From assembly GCF_000585355.1 (NCBI RefSeq), contig NZ_KK073873.1, forward strand, positions 2,337,703-2,401,702: DNA of 64,000 nt, given 5' to 3'. The stretch comes from Xylanibacter oryzae DSM 17970. Its GTDB lineage: Bacteria > Bacteroidota > Bacteroidia > Bacteroidales > Bacteroidaceae. Shown here piece by piece: positions 56,087 through 63,584 of the stretch. The position numbers and the translations under genes are program-made. The notes under the pieces are model-generated. The model was not told where the DNA came from. It searched no databases and was given only the letters and a program-made list of their open reading frames with translations. How positions within the stretch are numbered: the stretch's first letter is position 1; each line of letters starts with the position of its first letter.

Positions 56087-56128
56087 GCACCAAAATTGAC
56101 GATGGACCGCAATACTCTGGAATATCTA
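56087..56128. repeat. Right inverted repeat of the ISL3 element (long form)
   Basis: Inverted match to 54192-54233. The outer 17 bases (56112-56128) are perfect. Confidence 0.75.
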
Positions 56129-56599
56129 GTTATTGCGCTTGCCAAAAATTGAATGAAAAAGATTTATATTCTCATACTACAAACAGTAATATCCATTACT
56201 TTTGCTGAGTTATCCAGATTATTTAACTAGTAAACTATACACAAAAAGGACTGCCATATAGACAGTTTTTTAACAGCTTCTTTTATAGTGCAATATTAGA
56301 GCATCTAGCTTTCAAGTGCACTTTAAATTTTGATATAAAGATTAATCCATTTATCATATTGTAATAAGAAAGTTAGATAAATCTTCCATTGTTGATATAT
56401 TCTTTACCTTTGCTTCTTTATTTGACCTAATACATTTTTTATGTCTACTAGCCCAAACCGCATCCATCATACTATATTTCCACTTTTTGTTTCATTCCAC
56501 ATAATCATAAAACTTAAACTATGTGGGGCAATTAAATCTGCTCAAAAATTTCTCAACATTTTATAAAATGAATCTTTTCTATGTTTACCAATCGATTGC
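56129..56599. other. Gene-free stretch between the IS and the ABC-3C operon end
   Basis: About 470 bp without a supported gene, terminator or repeat. It lies downstream of the DUF2326 ATPase stop. Confidence 0.5.
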
Positions 56600-58366
56600 C
56601 TAATAGCTAAATCCGAACAACTTTCCACCATCGTCCTCATCATTAAGTACCAAACACTTCTCCTCTTCCTTAAAAGAATGAAGAATATCGGCAGGTATAT
56701 CATCTTCAATAGAAGAGAAAATATATTGGAGGTGATACTGTTGACAATATCTGCGGGCAGTCTCGATAAACAATTTTTTCTTGCGATTGTCGAGACCTTC
56801 GAATACTCCATCATGATAAACGAACCGGAAGAACGACTTATTACTATAAACCGAAAGCACAGCTAGGTCAAAAGCTACACAAAGCATCTTCCTATAACTA
56901 TTGCCAAGACCTTCTGCAGTTGCATCCGAATTCTCATCTGGAGCTACTTCCACTTTAAAATCAACATTTCCACTAGAATTAGGCTTTACATAAAGTAAAG
57001 CACTCATGCCGAAGATGGAATAAAAGATATCATTAAAATTAGTCTTTACAACAGAAGGAATATCTCCAGATTTAGAAACTTCTGATTTTATATCCTTAGA
57101 TGTTAAAATAATCTGTTGACTAACTTCTTCTATTTTTTCATCCATAGAAGACATCGTGTCAATCGACTGAAGTTGAACCTCAAGACGAGATATATCGCCT
57201 TCCAGTGATGCCAATTTTTTTTCAAAAATCTTAAACTTACGAAATGTGTCTTTATCTTGCAGAACAGAAAGTTGCATGTTGCGCTGATTATCCAATTTTT
57301 TCAACTCATTACGTATTAAATCAAGTTGAGCTTCATTATTCACTATCTGCTCACGAAGATACTTATTACGCTCTTTAGTAACCTTTACATTAAAATCTAA
57401 CAGTTCCTGATAATTATGGGCTAAACTATGAGGCATAATAACTTTGACCTCCTCATAGAGTTTCTTCAGTTGTTCTATGTCGAAAGTAGGGATATTCTTA
57501 ATCGATGACTTCATCTTTTCCAAATCGTATGACAAAGCATACTCTTTAGTATTCAGTTCTGATATTTTCCGCTCAGTTTCAACTACTAAATCTTTACCGA
57601 TTATTCGTTCTTCAGAATAGAAACTGAAGGTGTCTATTTTCTTCTGCATCTCGTCGCGCTCAGATTTACGCAAATCAAGCGCGCTCTTCACCTTATCATA
57701 ATCATCAGCAGAGATAGTCTTGCCTTCCCTGATTGCCTTAATCTCTGTCTTTAGTTCTTTCTGCTTATCATCCAAATCATATTTTTTTAACAAAGCCGAG
57801 CTATCATATCCTAAGAGTTCAAAAACAATAGGCTTCCACTGCTCATGCTTGCTTTTCATAAACTTTCCAAGTTGGAACTCATTATAATAATCCATCTGCG
57901 TACGAAGGAAAAAAGATACCGTCTTGCGATAGTCCCAATTTGTCAGTACATCAAAGCCTAACTTATCGTTAAGATATTTCTTGGCCACTTTCAGGCTCAA
58001 ATCCTTCTTATCCCAGTTGGTAGCCAGACCACAATCCTCACTTGCCTCATGTTCCTTGAATGATATTTTTGTCGCAGCAGCAACGGATCTTCTTATTGTA
58101 AGATACATTTTAGAATTCAATAGTAACTCCAAATAGAAGATATGATTAACAAACTGCTCCGGGTATCGCTTTAAAAAAAAATTCTTGTCGATTTCCTTAA
58201 GAAGCATGAAGTCAATCACATCAATCAAAGTAGACTTGCCCAAATTATGGGAGTCTTTATCCATATCATAATAATGTGTGACATGGCCCAATACTACATT
58301 CAACCCATCATTGAATGTAATATCATGAAAACGACTATCATTACAATATAATCTATGGAGTTTCAT
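56600..58366 (-). CDS. DUF2326-type SMC-like ATPase of an ABC-three-component system
   Basis: A 588-residue ABC-class ATPase. A Walker A of the extended type is seen in HNLGKSTLIDVIDF (about 40-53). Long coiled-coil stretches follow (about 195-290 and 330-435). The C-terminal half carries a signature-like AEGLGNSYRKMLC (484-496) and a Walker B-type FVYHDGVFEGLDNRKKK (515-531), as in DUF2326. It overlaps the middle component by four bases and ends the operon. It should act as the sensor/motor that controls the nuclease component. Motifs look intact. Confidence 0.88.
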   Translation of the reverse strand: MKLHRLYCNDSRFHDITFNDGLNVVLGHVTHYYDMDKDSHNLGKSTLIDVIDFMLLKEIDKNFFLKRYPEQFVNHIFYLELLLNSKMYLTIRRSVAAATKISFKEHEASEDCGLATNWDKKDLSLKVAKKYLNDKLGFDVLTNWDYRKTVSFFLRTQMDYYNEFQLGKFMKSKHEQWKPIVFELLGYDSSALLKKYDLDDKQKELKTEIKAIREGKTISADDYDKVKSALDLRKSERDEMQKKIDTFSFYSEERIIGKDLVVETERKISELNTKEYALSYDLEKMKSSIKNIPTFDIEQLKKLYEEVKVIMPHSLAHNYQELLDFNVKVTKERNKYLREQIVNNEAQLDLIRNELKKLDNQRNMQLSVLQDKDTFRKFKIFEKKLASLEGDISRLEVQLQSIDTMSSMDEKIEEVSQQIILTSKDIKSEVSKSGDIPSVVKTNFNDIFYSIFGMSALLYVKPNSSGNVDFKVEVAPDENSDATAEGLGNSYRKMLCVAFDLAVLSVYSNKSFFRFVYHDGVFEGLDNRKKKLFIETARRYCQQYHLQYIFSSIEDDIPADILHSFKEEEKCLVLNDEDDGGKLFGFSY

Positions 58367-58602
58367 GATCTGACAAGTTTTATTATATCCGAATTCGTAA
58401 TATAGAGTATCTTACCCAACATATAAAGAAAATCAAGAGCATATATAATTACAGGCTTTACTGCATTACCAAGAGCAGTTAAGACATAATTTTCCACCTC
58501 TACATACTTTTGCACAGGGCAAGAGAGAAGAGACTTAATGATTAGCCCGCCAACATTAATGACAGACATATCCAAATTCATATATTTATCAGGTTTAAGC
58601 AT
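58363..58602 (-). CDS. ABC-three-component middle component (MC6-like)
   Basis: A 79-residue protein with MLKPDKYMNLDMSVINVGG at the start and a leucine-rich end (YALDFLYMLGKILYITNSD). Its size and place between a nuclease gene and a DUF2326 ATPase gene match the middle component of ABC-3C systems; I think of the MC6 type from memory. It starts five bases after the nuclease stop and overlaps the ATPase by four. It probably bridges the two larger subunits. Confidence 0.7.
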   Translation of the reverse strand: MLKPDKYMNLDMSVINVGGLIIKSLLSCPVQKYVEVENYVLTALGNAVKPVIIYALDFLYMLGKILYITNSDIIKLVRS

Positions 58603-58606
58603 GACT

Positions 58607-59563
58607 TTACTTTTTACGACCTATATCACAATTCCAATACATATAGTGAACAAATACCCTTACTAGTGCCCTTACACGGAAAATATCATCGTCTGGCTTT
58701 TCACCGGCAATATTTCGTATAATTGATTCCAATATATCCTCAAATGTATAAGAATCTTTATTTTGGAAAATATATCCTCGCAAATCTGACACTGTATTGA
58801 TATAATATTGAAGCAATTTTACATTTCTTGGATCCTTTAGAAAGTCATCTATAATATCGAAAGACTTCAGAGAATTATCGCGAATGTCAGCAAAATAATC
58901 TTCACTTACATTATTCAACTTATTCTTTTCTTTCTTATTAATATAATCAAAATTATCCTCCTTAATGGGAGATATCTGAGCCCAATCCTTATTGTTACTA
59001 AATAGTAATATAACTTTTTGGATATCTTCTTCAAAGAATCTATCAGGAAGGAAATTCCGCAACAGTCTGTATTTACGGATTAAATCATTATACTCATTCA
59101 CGTAAGCTGTTAAGTCCTCAATACCTATAATATCAGCATATTGGATACCTAAACCTTCCTTCAGTCGTTTCTTTATTTGGGGATGAATACCGCCCGTAAG
59201 TTTTCGATTGGTAAACATCAAGTAGCAATCAAAACTCTCTCCTGTATCAGCTTTTATATTATTAATTCGTTTAATCTCACGGTTCACTATACTTGAGCTA
59301 TTTTCGAAAAAATTTTTATCTGAACAACTGCTATTAACAGTAGAGATATGCTTAGCCTGAATGATTATTTTACCTTTCCATGGCTTTACAGTTGATGGAT
59401 AGCATTGTGCTGTTCCTTCAAATGAGCTATCGCGTGCACCATCTCTTCCCTTAGTAAATTCATGAGTACCAGGTCCAAGAATTTTCCTGCAAATATCGAC
59501 TACAAGATGTTCAAACTCATCATCACCAAGCAGGTCAAATGCATAACTTTGATACATAATCAT
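58607..59563 (-). CDS. Restriction-like nuclease effector of an ABC-three-component system
   Basis: A 318-residue protein. Residues 1-150 form a PD-(D/E)xK-type domain: E18 in EFEHLV, D41 in KGRDGARD, and Q69/K71 in GKIIIQAKH, in the spacing of restriction-like nucleases. The C-terminal half (about 165-318) is helical and Asp/Lys-rich (DPRNVKLLQYY, FEDILESIIRNIAG) and matches the C-terminal domain of ABC-3C effectors by position. Whether it cuts DNA or another target is not shown. The first gene of the three-gene operon; a TAACTTTG box lies at 59603-59596. Confidence 0.82.
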   Translation of the reverse strand: MIMYQSYAFDLLGDDEFEHLVVDICRKILGPGTHEFTKGRDGARDSSFEGTAQCYPSTVKPWKGKIIIQAKHISTVNSSCSDKNFFENSSSIVNREIKRINNIKADTGESFDCYLMFTNRKLTGGIHPQIKKRLKEGLGIQYADIIGIEDLTAYVNEYNDLIRKYRLLRNFLPDRFFEEDIQKVILLFSNNKDWAQISPIKEDNFDYINKKEKNKLNNVSEDYFADIRDNSLKSFDIIDDFLKDPRNVKLLQYYINTVSDLRGYIFQNKDSYTFEDILESIIRNIAGEKPDDDIFRVRALVRVFVHYMYWNCDIGRKK

Positions 59564-60027
59564 GATTTAATTTATTATTATTTTATCTCAATTCGCAAAG
59601 TTACACCTTTTAAATGAAAAAAGCAAGTAGGAAATAAAAAAAAGTTTTGCTTGCCTATAAAAACATTAATTATTGTACTTTGAGCGACAAGTACCATCAT
59701 AACAGGGTCTAAAAAAATAGATGCTTTTCTTCAATCTGTATCTAACAATTTTCTTATTATAATTATCGGCTTTCTATATATTTATTTTCAAGAGGGGGGA
59801 GGGAAATTCGACCTAACTATTTTTTAGTTAGTTAATATCGTTGGCATCATTATGATACTACAATAATCGTAACAAACTCAATTTAATCAATTATAAGGTT
59901 ATATTTTATTAATATATAAAATTTTAAAGTGTAATAAACAAGTTGTTTTATATTTATTACATATATTTGTATACTAGTGTCCCGTTAAAATCGAGACACT
60001 AGTAACTTCAAAATATAATTAAGTAAT
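59564..60027. other. Divergent regulatory region between ABC-3C and Panacea genes
   Basis: About 460 bp. The ABC-3C operon has a -7-like TAACTTTG on the minus strand (59603-59596), with CTTG 20 bases upstream. A perfect 10-base palindrome (59972-60004) lies just before the Panacea gene. No further frame with support was found; a possible toxin for the Panacea gene is not visible here. Confidence 0.5.
59972..60004. promoter_or_regulatory. Palindromic operator candidate before the Panacea gene
   Basis: Arms tactagtgtc (59972-59981) and gacactagta (59995-60004) match perfectly across a 13-base gap. It lies 23 bases before the start codon at 60028, a plausible site for binding of the gene's own HTH domain. 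It could instead be a terminator or an old element end. Confidence 0.5.
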
Positions 60028-61026
60028 ATGGAAAAATATGTAGATATAAAAAGTCCTTTTACCGGAGGTAAGGTCAAAGAGATAAGTACTATCGAGACTC
60101 ATGAGTTTCGAAAGGAAACATATGATGTACATGTTCGTTATTATGTATGTGAGGATACCGGAGAAAAGTTTACCACGACTGAACAGGATGAGTTCCTTTT
60201 CAATGATTTGTACTCTCAATACAGAGTAAAACATGGCATACCTTTTCAAGAGGATATAAAAAACATAAGGCTACGTTATGGATTGAATTATCAGCAGATT
60301 ACTAAAATATTGGGATTTGGTGCTAACCAGTATGCGCAATATGAAAAAGGACAAATACCTTCTGAGTCTAATGGAAAAATGATCTCAGCCATTCAAAACA
60401 GAAATATTATGCTCAATATCCTGAAAGAGAGCAAATGCGAATTCGCTGTACAGGAATATAATAAAATAGTAAGCATAATAGAAAAAAGTAAAGAGGCTAA
60501 TGAAGTAGATGAACTGCAAAACATTATTTATAGGAATACCAAACGCTCTATTTATAATGGATTTGGAGCAATGAATATTAATAAGCTAACTGAAATGATA
60601 AAGTTCTTCATAAGTAAAGAAGAGTGTTTGTTCCCTACTAAACTTAATAAGGAGTTATTTTATGCTGATTTTAGACATTACCAACTGCATGGGATTTCTA
60701 TAAGCGGGCTCAACTACAAAGCTATTCAATATGGACCGGTGCCAGTACATTATGATACCATATATGATAATATTGAAGGCATCAACAAGAATATAGTAAT
60801 GTCGCATAATAATGAAAGTTCCTGTTTGACATGCGATAATTTTAATATAGAAGCTTTATCAGAAAGTGAAATTAATACATTGAATGAAGTTATCAAAGTT
60901 ATACAACCTATGACTACAGAGGAGATAGTAAATCATAGTCATAAGGAGGATGCTTGGATAAACTACCATAATGAGAATAAAATAATTCCATATACTGAAG
61001 CTTTCAGCTTAAAATTGTTTTTGTAA
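60028..61026 (+). CDS. HTH-Panacea (DUF4065/SocA-like) antitoxin-type protein
   Basis: A 332-residue protein. Residues 1-70 resemble the YgiT/MqsA-like zinc-finger start but without the Cys pairs (SPFTGGK in place of a CPxCG knuckle; one Cys at 41). An HTH of XRE type follows (about 75-115, LRYGLNYQQITKILGFGANQYAQYEKG, seen here in part). Residues about 183-330 form the Panacea domain (KLTEMIKFFI, FYADFRHYQLHG, LNYKAIQYGPVPV). Panacea antitoxins neutralise many unrelated toxins. Here no toxin gene is next to it. The palindrome upstream suggests autoregulation. Confidence 0.82.
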   Translation: MEKYVDIKSPFTGGKVKEISTIETHEFRKETYDVHVRYYVCEDTGEKFTTTEQDEFLFNDLYSQYRVKHGIPFQEDIKNIRLRYGLNYQQITKILGFGANQYAQYEKGQIPSESNGKMISAIQNRNIMLNILKESKCEFAVQEYNKIVSIIEKSKEANEVDELQNIIYRNTKRSIYNGFGAMNINKLTEMIKFFISKEECLFPTKLNKELFYADFRHYQLHGISISGLNYKAIQYGPVPVHYDTIYDNIEGINKNIVMSHNNESSCLTCDNFNIEALSESEINTLNEVIKVIQPMTTEEIVNHSHKEDAWINYHNENKIIPYTEAFSLKLFL

Positions 61027-61047
61027 ACTTTGATTTCCTTATTTCAG

Positions 61048-61106
61048 TTTTGCCTTCAGTCAACATTCAACTAACTTATACTGAGTGGATTCGGCTGAAG
61101 GCAAAA
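61048..61106. repeat. Paired repeat, left side of the VirE gene
   Basis: ttttgccttcag (61048-61059) and ctgaaggcaaaa (61095-61106) are inverted copies. The same core (tgccttcag) recurs as an inverted pair at 62694-62746 after the VirE gene. Confidence 0.75.
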
Positions 61107-61188
61107 TTATCTTATCAACTTCCAATACTTACCAAAATAACTACCAAAAGCATTGGTAACAACTTACTTTCTCATTTCTTTACAAGCG

Positions 61189-61255
61189 TGCGACCAAGGT
61201 CAAACGATCGTGCGACCTAGGTGAAAAGATCGTTTGACCTTGGTCGAAAGTTCGC
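61189..61255. repeat. Three 22-bp imperfect repeats with an inverted-repeat core
   Basis: Units tgcgaccaaggtcaaacgat(cg) at 61189-61210 and tgcgacctaggtgaaaagat(cg) at 61211-61232, then a third degenerate unit to about 61255. A 19-base perfect inverted repeat links 61191-61209 and 61228-61246. The units split into 11-base halves, as at 7391-7456. Confidence 0.8.
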
Positions 61256-61258
61256 AGA

Positions 61259-61323
61259 GCATAGCTTTTGAAACTTTATTGCTACCCTTTCATGTGTCGT
61301 TTGCATAGCTTTTGAAACTTTAT
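61259..61323. repeat. Exact 21-base direct repeat
   Basis: The 20-base sequence gcatagcttttgaaacttta plus a following t occurs at 61259-61279 and again at 61303-61323. Both copies lie between the tandem array and the VirE start. Confidence 0.85.
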
Positions 61324-61376
61324 CTATAAGGCCTGCATTAGACGGTTTTTTGCTTTTTATTGGCTTAATATGACCT

Positions 61377-61384
61377 TACCTTTG
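61377..61384 (+). promoter_or_regulatory. -7 box immediately before the VirE start
   Basis: TACCTTTG matches TAnnTTTG and ends eight bases before the ATG. If used, the message would start within a base or two of the start codon, so it would be close to leaderless. Confidence 0.45.
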
Positions 61385-61392
61385 CAGCCGAA

Positions 61393-62688
61393 ATGAAAAA
61401 TATTATCAGATTGGCGTACAAGATGCTGCATCGAACCAGATTCGTGGCTGCACTCGAAGATCAAAACGTTCTGCTTCGAGATAAACTCAATCTTGTCGAA
61501 ACCCAAAAGGAGGATGACGAGGAGAGCAAATATATAAAGAGATCTAAAAACTATCTGCGACCGGTAAATGATATGGATGCTTTCGTAAAAGAGCATTATG
61601 AGGTAAGGCATAATGTTGTGACGGACGTGTACGAATACCGATCTAAAGCAGATGGCAAGGGGGCATTTTTTAAAGTGGTGGACGAAAATGAACTTAACTC
61701 TGTGGCTATTGAGGTACAGCATGCAGGCATATTCACGCTCGACCGTTTCGTGAAACGTCTGTTTAAGTCAAACTTTGCTTACAAGTATCATCCGGTTACT
61801 ACTTATCTTAACAGCGTAAGGGGTATATGGGACGGCAAAGACCGTACAGCTTCACTGCTGCAACGTATAAATATGTCGGATTATGCTTTGAATATGGGAC
61901 GCATATGGTTGCGTGCTATCGTTGCTCAATATCTGGGAATAGATAAGAGTCATGCCAACAGTGTGATGCTCATGTTGGTGTCTACTGCTCAGGGCAAGAA
62001 TAAGAGTACTTTTCTGCGTAAACTGCTACCGCCGGCTCTTCAGGATTATTATACAGACGACTTCTCGCTGAACATGAAAGGCAACGCACAACGTAAGATG
62101 GTGGAATTTGCAATAATAAATGTAGATGAATTTGATAAAGAGGATCCTAAGAAGATGCCGGCGTTGAAAACTTTGATGCAGACGATGAAACCGAGCTTTA
62201 TTGGTGCTTATAAGAAAAATTTCAACCGCCTGCCACGCATCGCTTCTTTTACAGGCACCAGCAATAAACGTGAATTACTGACCGACCGTACAGGTAGTCG
62301 TAGATTCCTTATTCTGGAACCTGATGGTAATATCAATACCGAAGGTATAGAATACGACCAACTATACGCGCAACTTATATATGAGGTGGAGCACGGTGAA
62401 CAATATTACTTCGGCGCTAAAGAAGAAAAGGTGATGCAAGAGCATAACAAGACGTATTATGTGCATGCGCCTATTGAAAATCTGTTTTCGAATTTCTTCC
62501 GCAAGGCTAAGGATGGTGAGAAGGGAATGCGGATGACGGCAGAGACAATACTGAAACATCTGAGCAAACACGACACTAAAATTACACGTGGCATGTCACC
62601 GTCACAGTTGGGCAGACACCTGCGACTGCTACAGATACCTATGCACCACTCTGCCACGCAAAACGAATACTGCGTAATACCCCTATAA
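61393..62688 (+). CDS. VirE-family (DUF3874-type) ATPase/primase-associated protein
   Basis: A 431-residue P-loop protein. An N-terminal basic and charged stretch (1-100) comes first. The VirE-type domain has Walker A QGKNKST (200-206), Walker B IINVDEFDK (241-249), an arginine-finger-like TGTSNKRELLTDRTGSRRFL, and a C-terminal DUF3874-like part (LFSNFFRKA, MSPSQLGRHLRLLQIP). The VirE N-terminal primase-type domain is absent. Such genes sit with HU-like genes on Bacteroidales mobile islands. It may act in replication or recombination of such an element. Flanked by paired repeats. Confidence 0.83.
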   Translation: MKNIIRLAYKMLHRTRFVAALEDQNVLLRDKLNLVETQKEDDEESKYIKRSKNYLRPVNDMDAFVKEHYEVRHNVVTDVYEYRSKADGKGAFFKVVDENELNSVAIEVQHAGIFTLDRFVKRLFKSNFAYKYHPVTTYLNSVRGIWDGKDRTASLLQRINMSDYALNMGRIWLRAIVAQYLGIDKSHANSVMLMLVSTAQGKNKSTFLRKLLPPALQDYYTDDFSLNMKGNAQRKMVEFAIINVDEFDKEDPKKMPALKTLMQTMKPSFIGAYKKNFNRLPRIASFTGTSNKRELLTDRTGSRRFLILEPDGNINTEGIEYDQLYAQLIYEVEHGEQYYFGAKEEKVMQEHNKTYYVHAPIENLFSNFFRKAKDGEKGMRMTAETILKHLSKHDTKITRGMSPSQLGRHLRLLQIPMHHSATQNEYCVIPL

Positions 62689-62693
62689 AAATT

Positions 62694-62746
62694 TGCCTTC
62701 AGCCGAAACTATTAATTATCAATGATTTAAGTCACGGCTGAAGGCA
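62694..62746. terminator. Inverted repeat between VirE and HU genes
   Basis: Perfect 12-base arms tgccttcagccg (62694-62705) and cggctgaaggca (62735-62746) around a 29-base loop. It lies between two converging genes and could end both; it also copies the core of the pair at 61048-61106. Confidence 0.6.
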
Positions 62747-62767
62747 TTCTTGATTTTAATAATTCAA

Positions 62768-63421
62768 TTAAATCTTATCACCTGTCTTGAGATATACGTA
62801 CTGAGTACCTAATTTTTCTCTGTGAATCTTTGGATATTCTTCTGCGGCCAGATTGTTAAGAAGTTTGCGCGCTTTGTATACGGTGATGTCCAACTTCTCA
62901 CGAAGAGTCTTATAGGTAATGAAAGGATGCTCCTTGAAAAGTTGATCGACAGCAAGTAGCAGTTGTGCACGGGTAACAGTATCAGATCGCCCCACTGCAT
63001 TCGACTCATTAAATGAAGCCTTTACAGTGCGTACAGCATTCTTAAACTTAACATCGGGTGTAATATTCACGCCTTTCACTTCAATATAATGGGCAGTTAT
63101 ATCTTTTGGATCGGTAAAATGATATGGAACGAGTTTCCCATCTGAATTACGTTTTTTCTTCAATCCCAGTTTAAGAGACAATCGTCCTATCCCTTTAATG
63201 TTAATACTACAGTTCTGAAGTAGAAGAAAAGGGAGCCGCTCGGCGAGTGCCGTGATAGTCTCTTCGAAATGTGCTGCCTGCAGTCCGGTATTTCTTACCA
63301 GATATTCACGAAGTTCTTCATGGCTCATATTACCACCGGCCGTTACAGCTCTGACATGATATTCCTGATCATCGCCTTCCTTAAGAGGATTTTTATTAAT
63401 TGAGTAGTTTATTATTCCCAT
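62768..63421 (-). CDS. HU-family DNA-binding protein with C-terminal winged-helix domain
   Basis: A 217-residue protein. The HU/IHF-like part (about 1-125) starts MGIINYSINKNPLKEGDDQE and includes NCSINIKGIGRLSLKLG and AVRTVKASFNES. The C-terminal part (about 140-205) reads as a winged helix (VTRAQLLLAVDQLFKEHP, VYKARKLLNNLAAEEYPKI). This long HU form is typical of Bacteroidales and often sits next to VirE genes, as here. It likely binds and bends DNA. A perfect promoter lies at 63514-63544. Confidence 0.88.
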   Translation of the reverse strand: MGIINYSINKNPLKEGDDQEYHVRAVTAGGNMSHEELREYLVRNTGLQAAHFEETITALAERLPFLLLQNCSINIKGIGRLSLKLGLKKKRNSDGKLVPYHFTDPKDITAHYIEVKGVNITPDVKFKNAVRTVKASFNESNAVGRSDTVTRAQLLLAVDQLFKEHPFITYKTLREKLDITVYKARKLLNNLAAEEYPKIHREKLGTQYVYLKTGDKI

Positions 63422-63513
63422 ATTTTTATAGGTTTATAAAGTAAAATTATGCACAAGGTTATCACTTATACTTTTATTAATACGGTTTACACTTGCATTA
63501 TAAATAATAATGC

Positions 63514-63544
63514 CAAAGTTACAAGTAACAAATAAGGTTTCAAA
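63514..63544 (-). promoter_or_regulatory. Bacteroidetes promoter of the HU-like gene
   Basis: On the minus strand TTTG (63544-63541), 19 bases, then TAACTTTG (63521-63514), exact to the consensus. The start codon lies 92 bases downstream, so the leader is long. Confidence 0.7.
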
Positions 63545-63584
63545 AATAATAGCCGCCAATTTCTGTGATTTCAATATTATTGAT

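Larger units (their letters stand above)
54192..56128. mobile_element. ISL3-family insertion sequence, degraded, inside a 17-bp inverted repeat
   Basis: The ends read GGTTCATCGTCAATTTTGGTGC-like (GG at 54212 and its complement at 56108), a standard ISL3 terminal repeat with one mismatch over 22 bases. The transposase lies between. Just outside, 17-base arms tagatattccagagtat (54192-54208) and their inverted copy (56112-56128) match perfectly. So either the terminal repeat is longer (42 bases, three mismatches) or the element inserted in the loop of a hairpin. No 8-bp direct repeat is found. Confidence 0.8.
61027..61392. other. Repeat-rich region before the VirE-family gene
   Basis: About 365 bp. 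It holds a 12-base inverted pair (61048-61106), an array of three 22-bp units (61189-61255), a 21-base direct repeat (61259-61279 and 61303-61323) and a TACCTTTG -7 box (61377-61384) only eight bases before the VirE start. Confidence 0.7.

Noticed and set aside
56542..56814. A 90-codon frame at the end of the DUF2326 ATPase
   Set aside because: It overlaps the ATPase coding sequence in another frame and has no domain support.
59690..60027. A small toxin gene for the Panacea protein
   Set aside because: Only very short frames such as MLFFNLYLTIFLL are present, with no spacing or signal to support expression.
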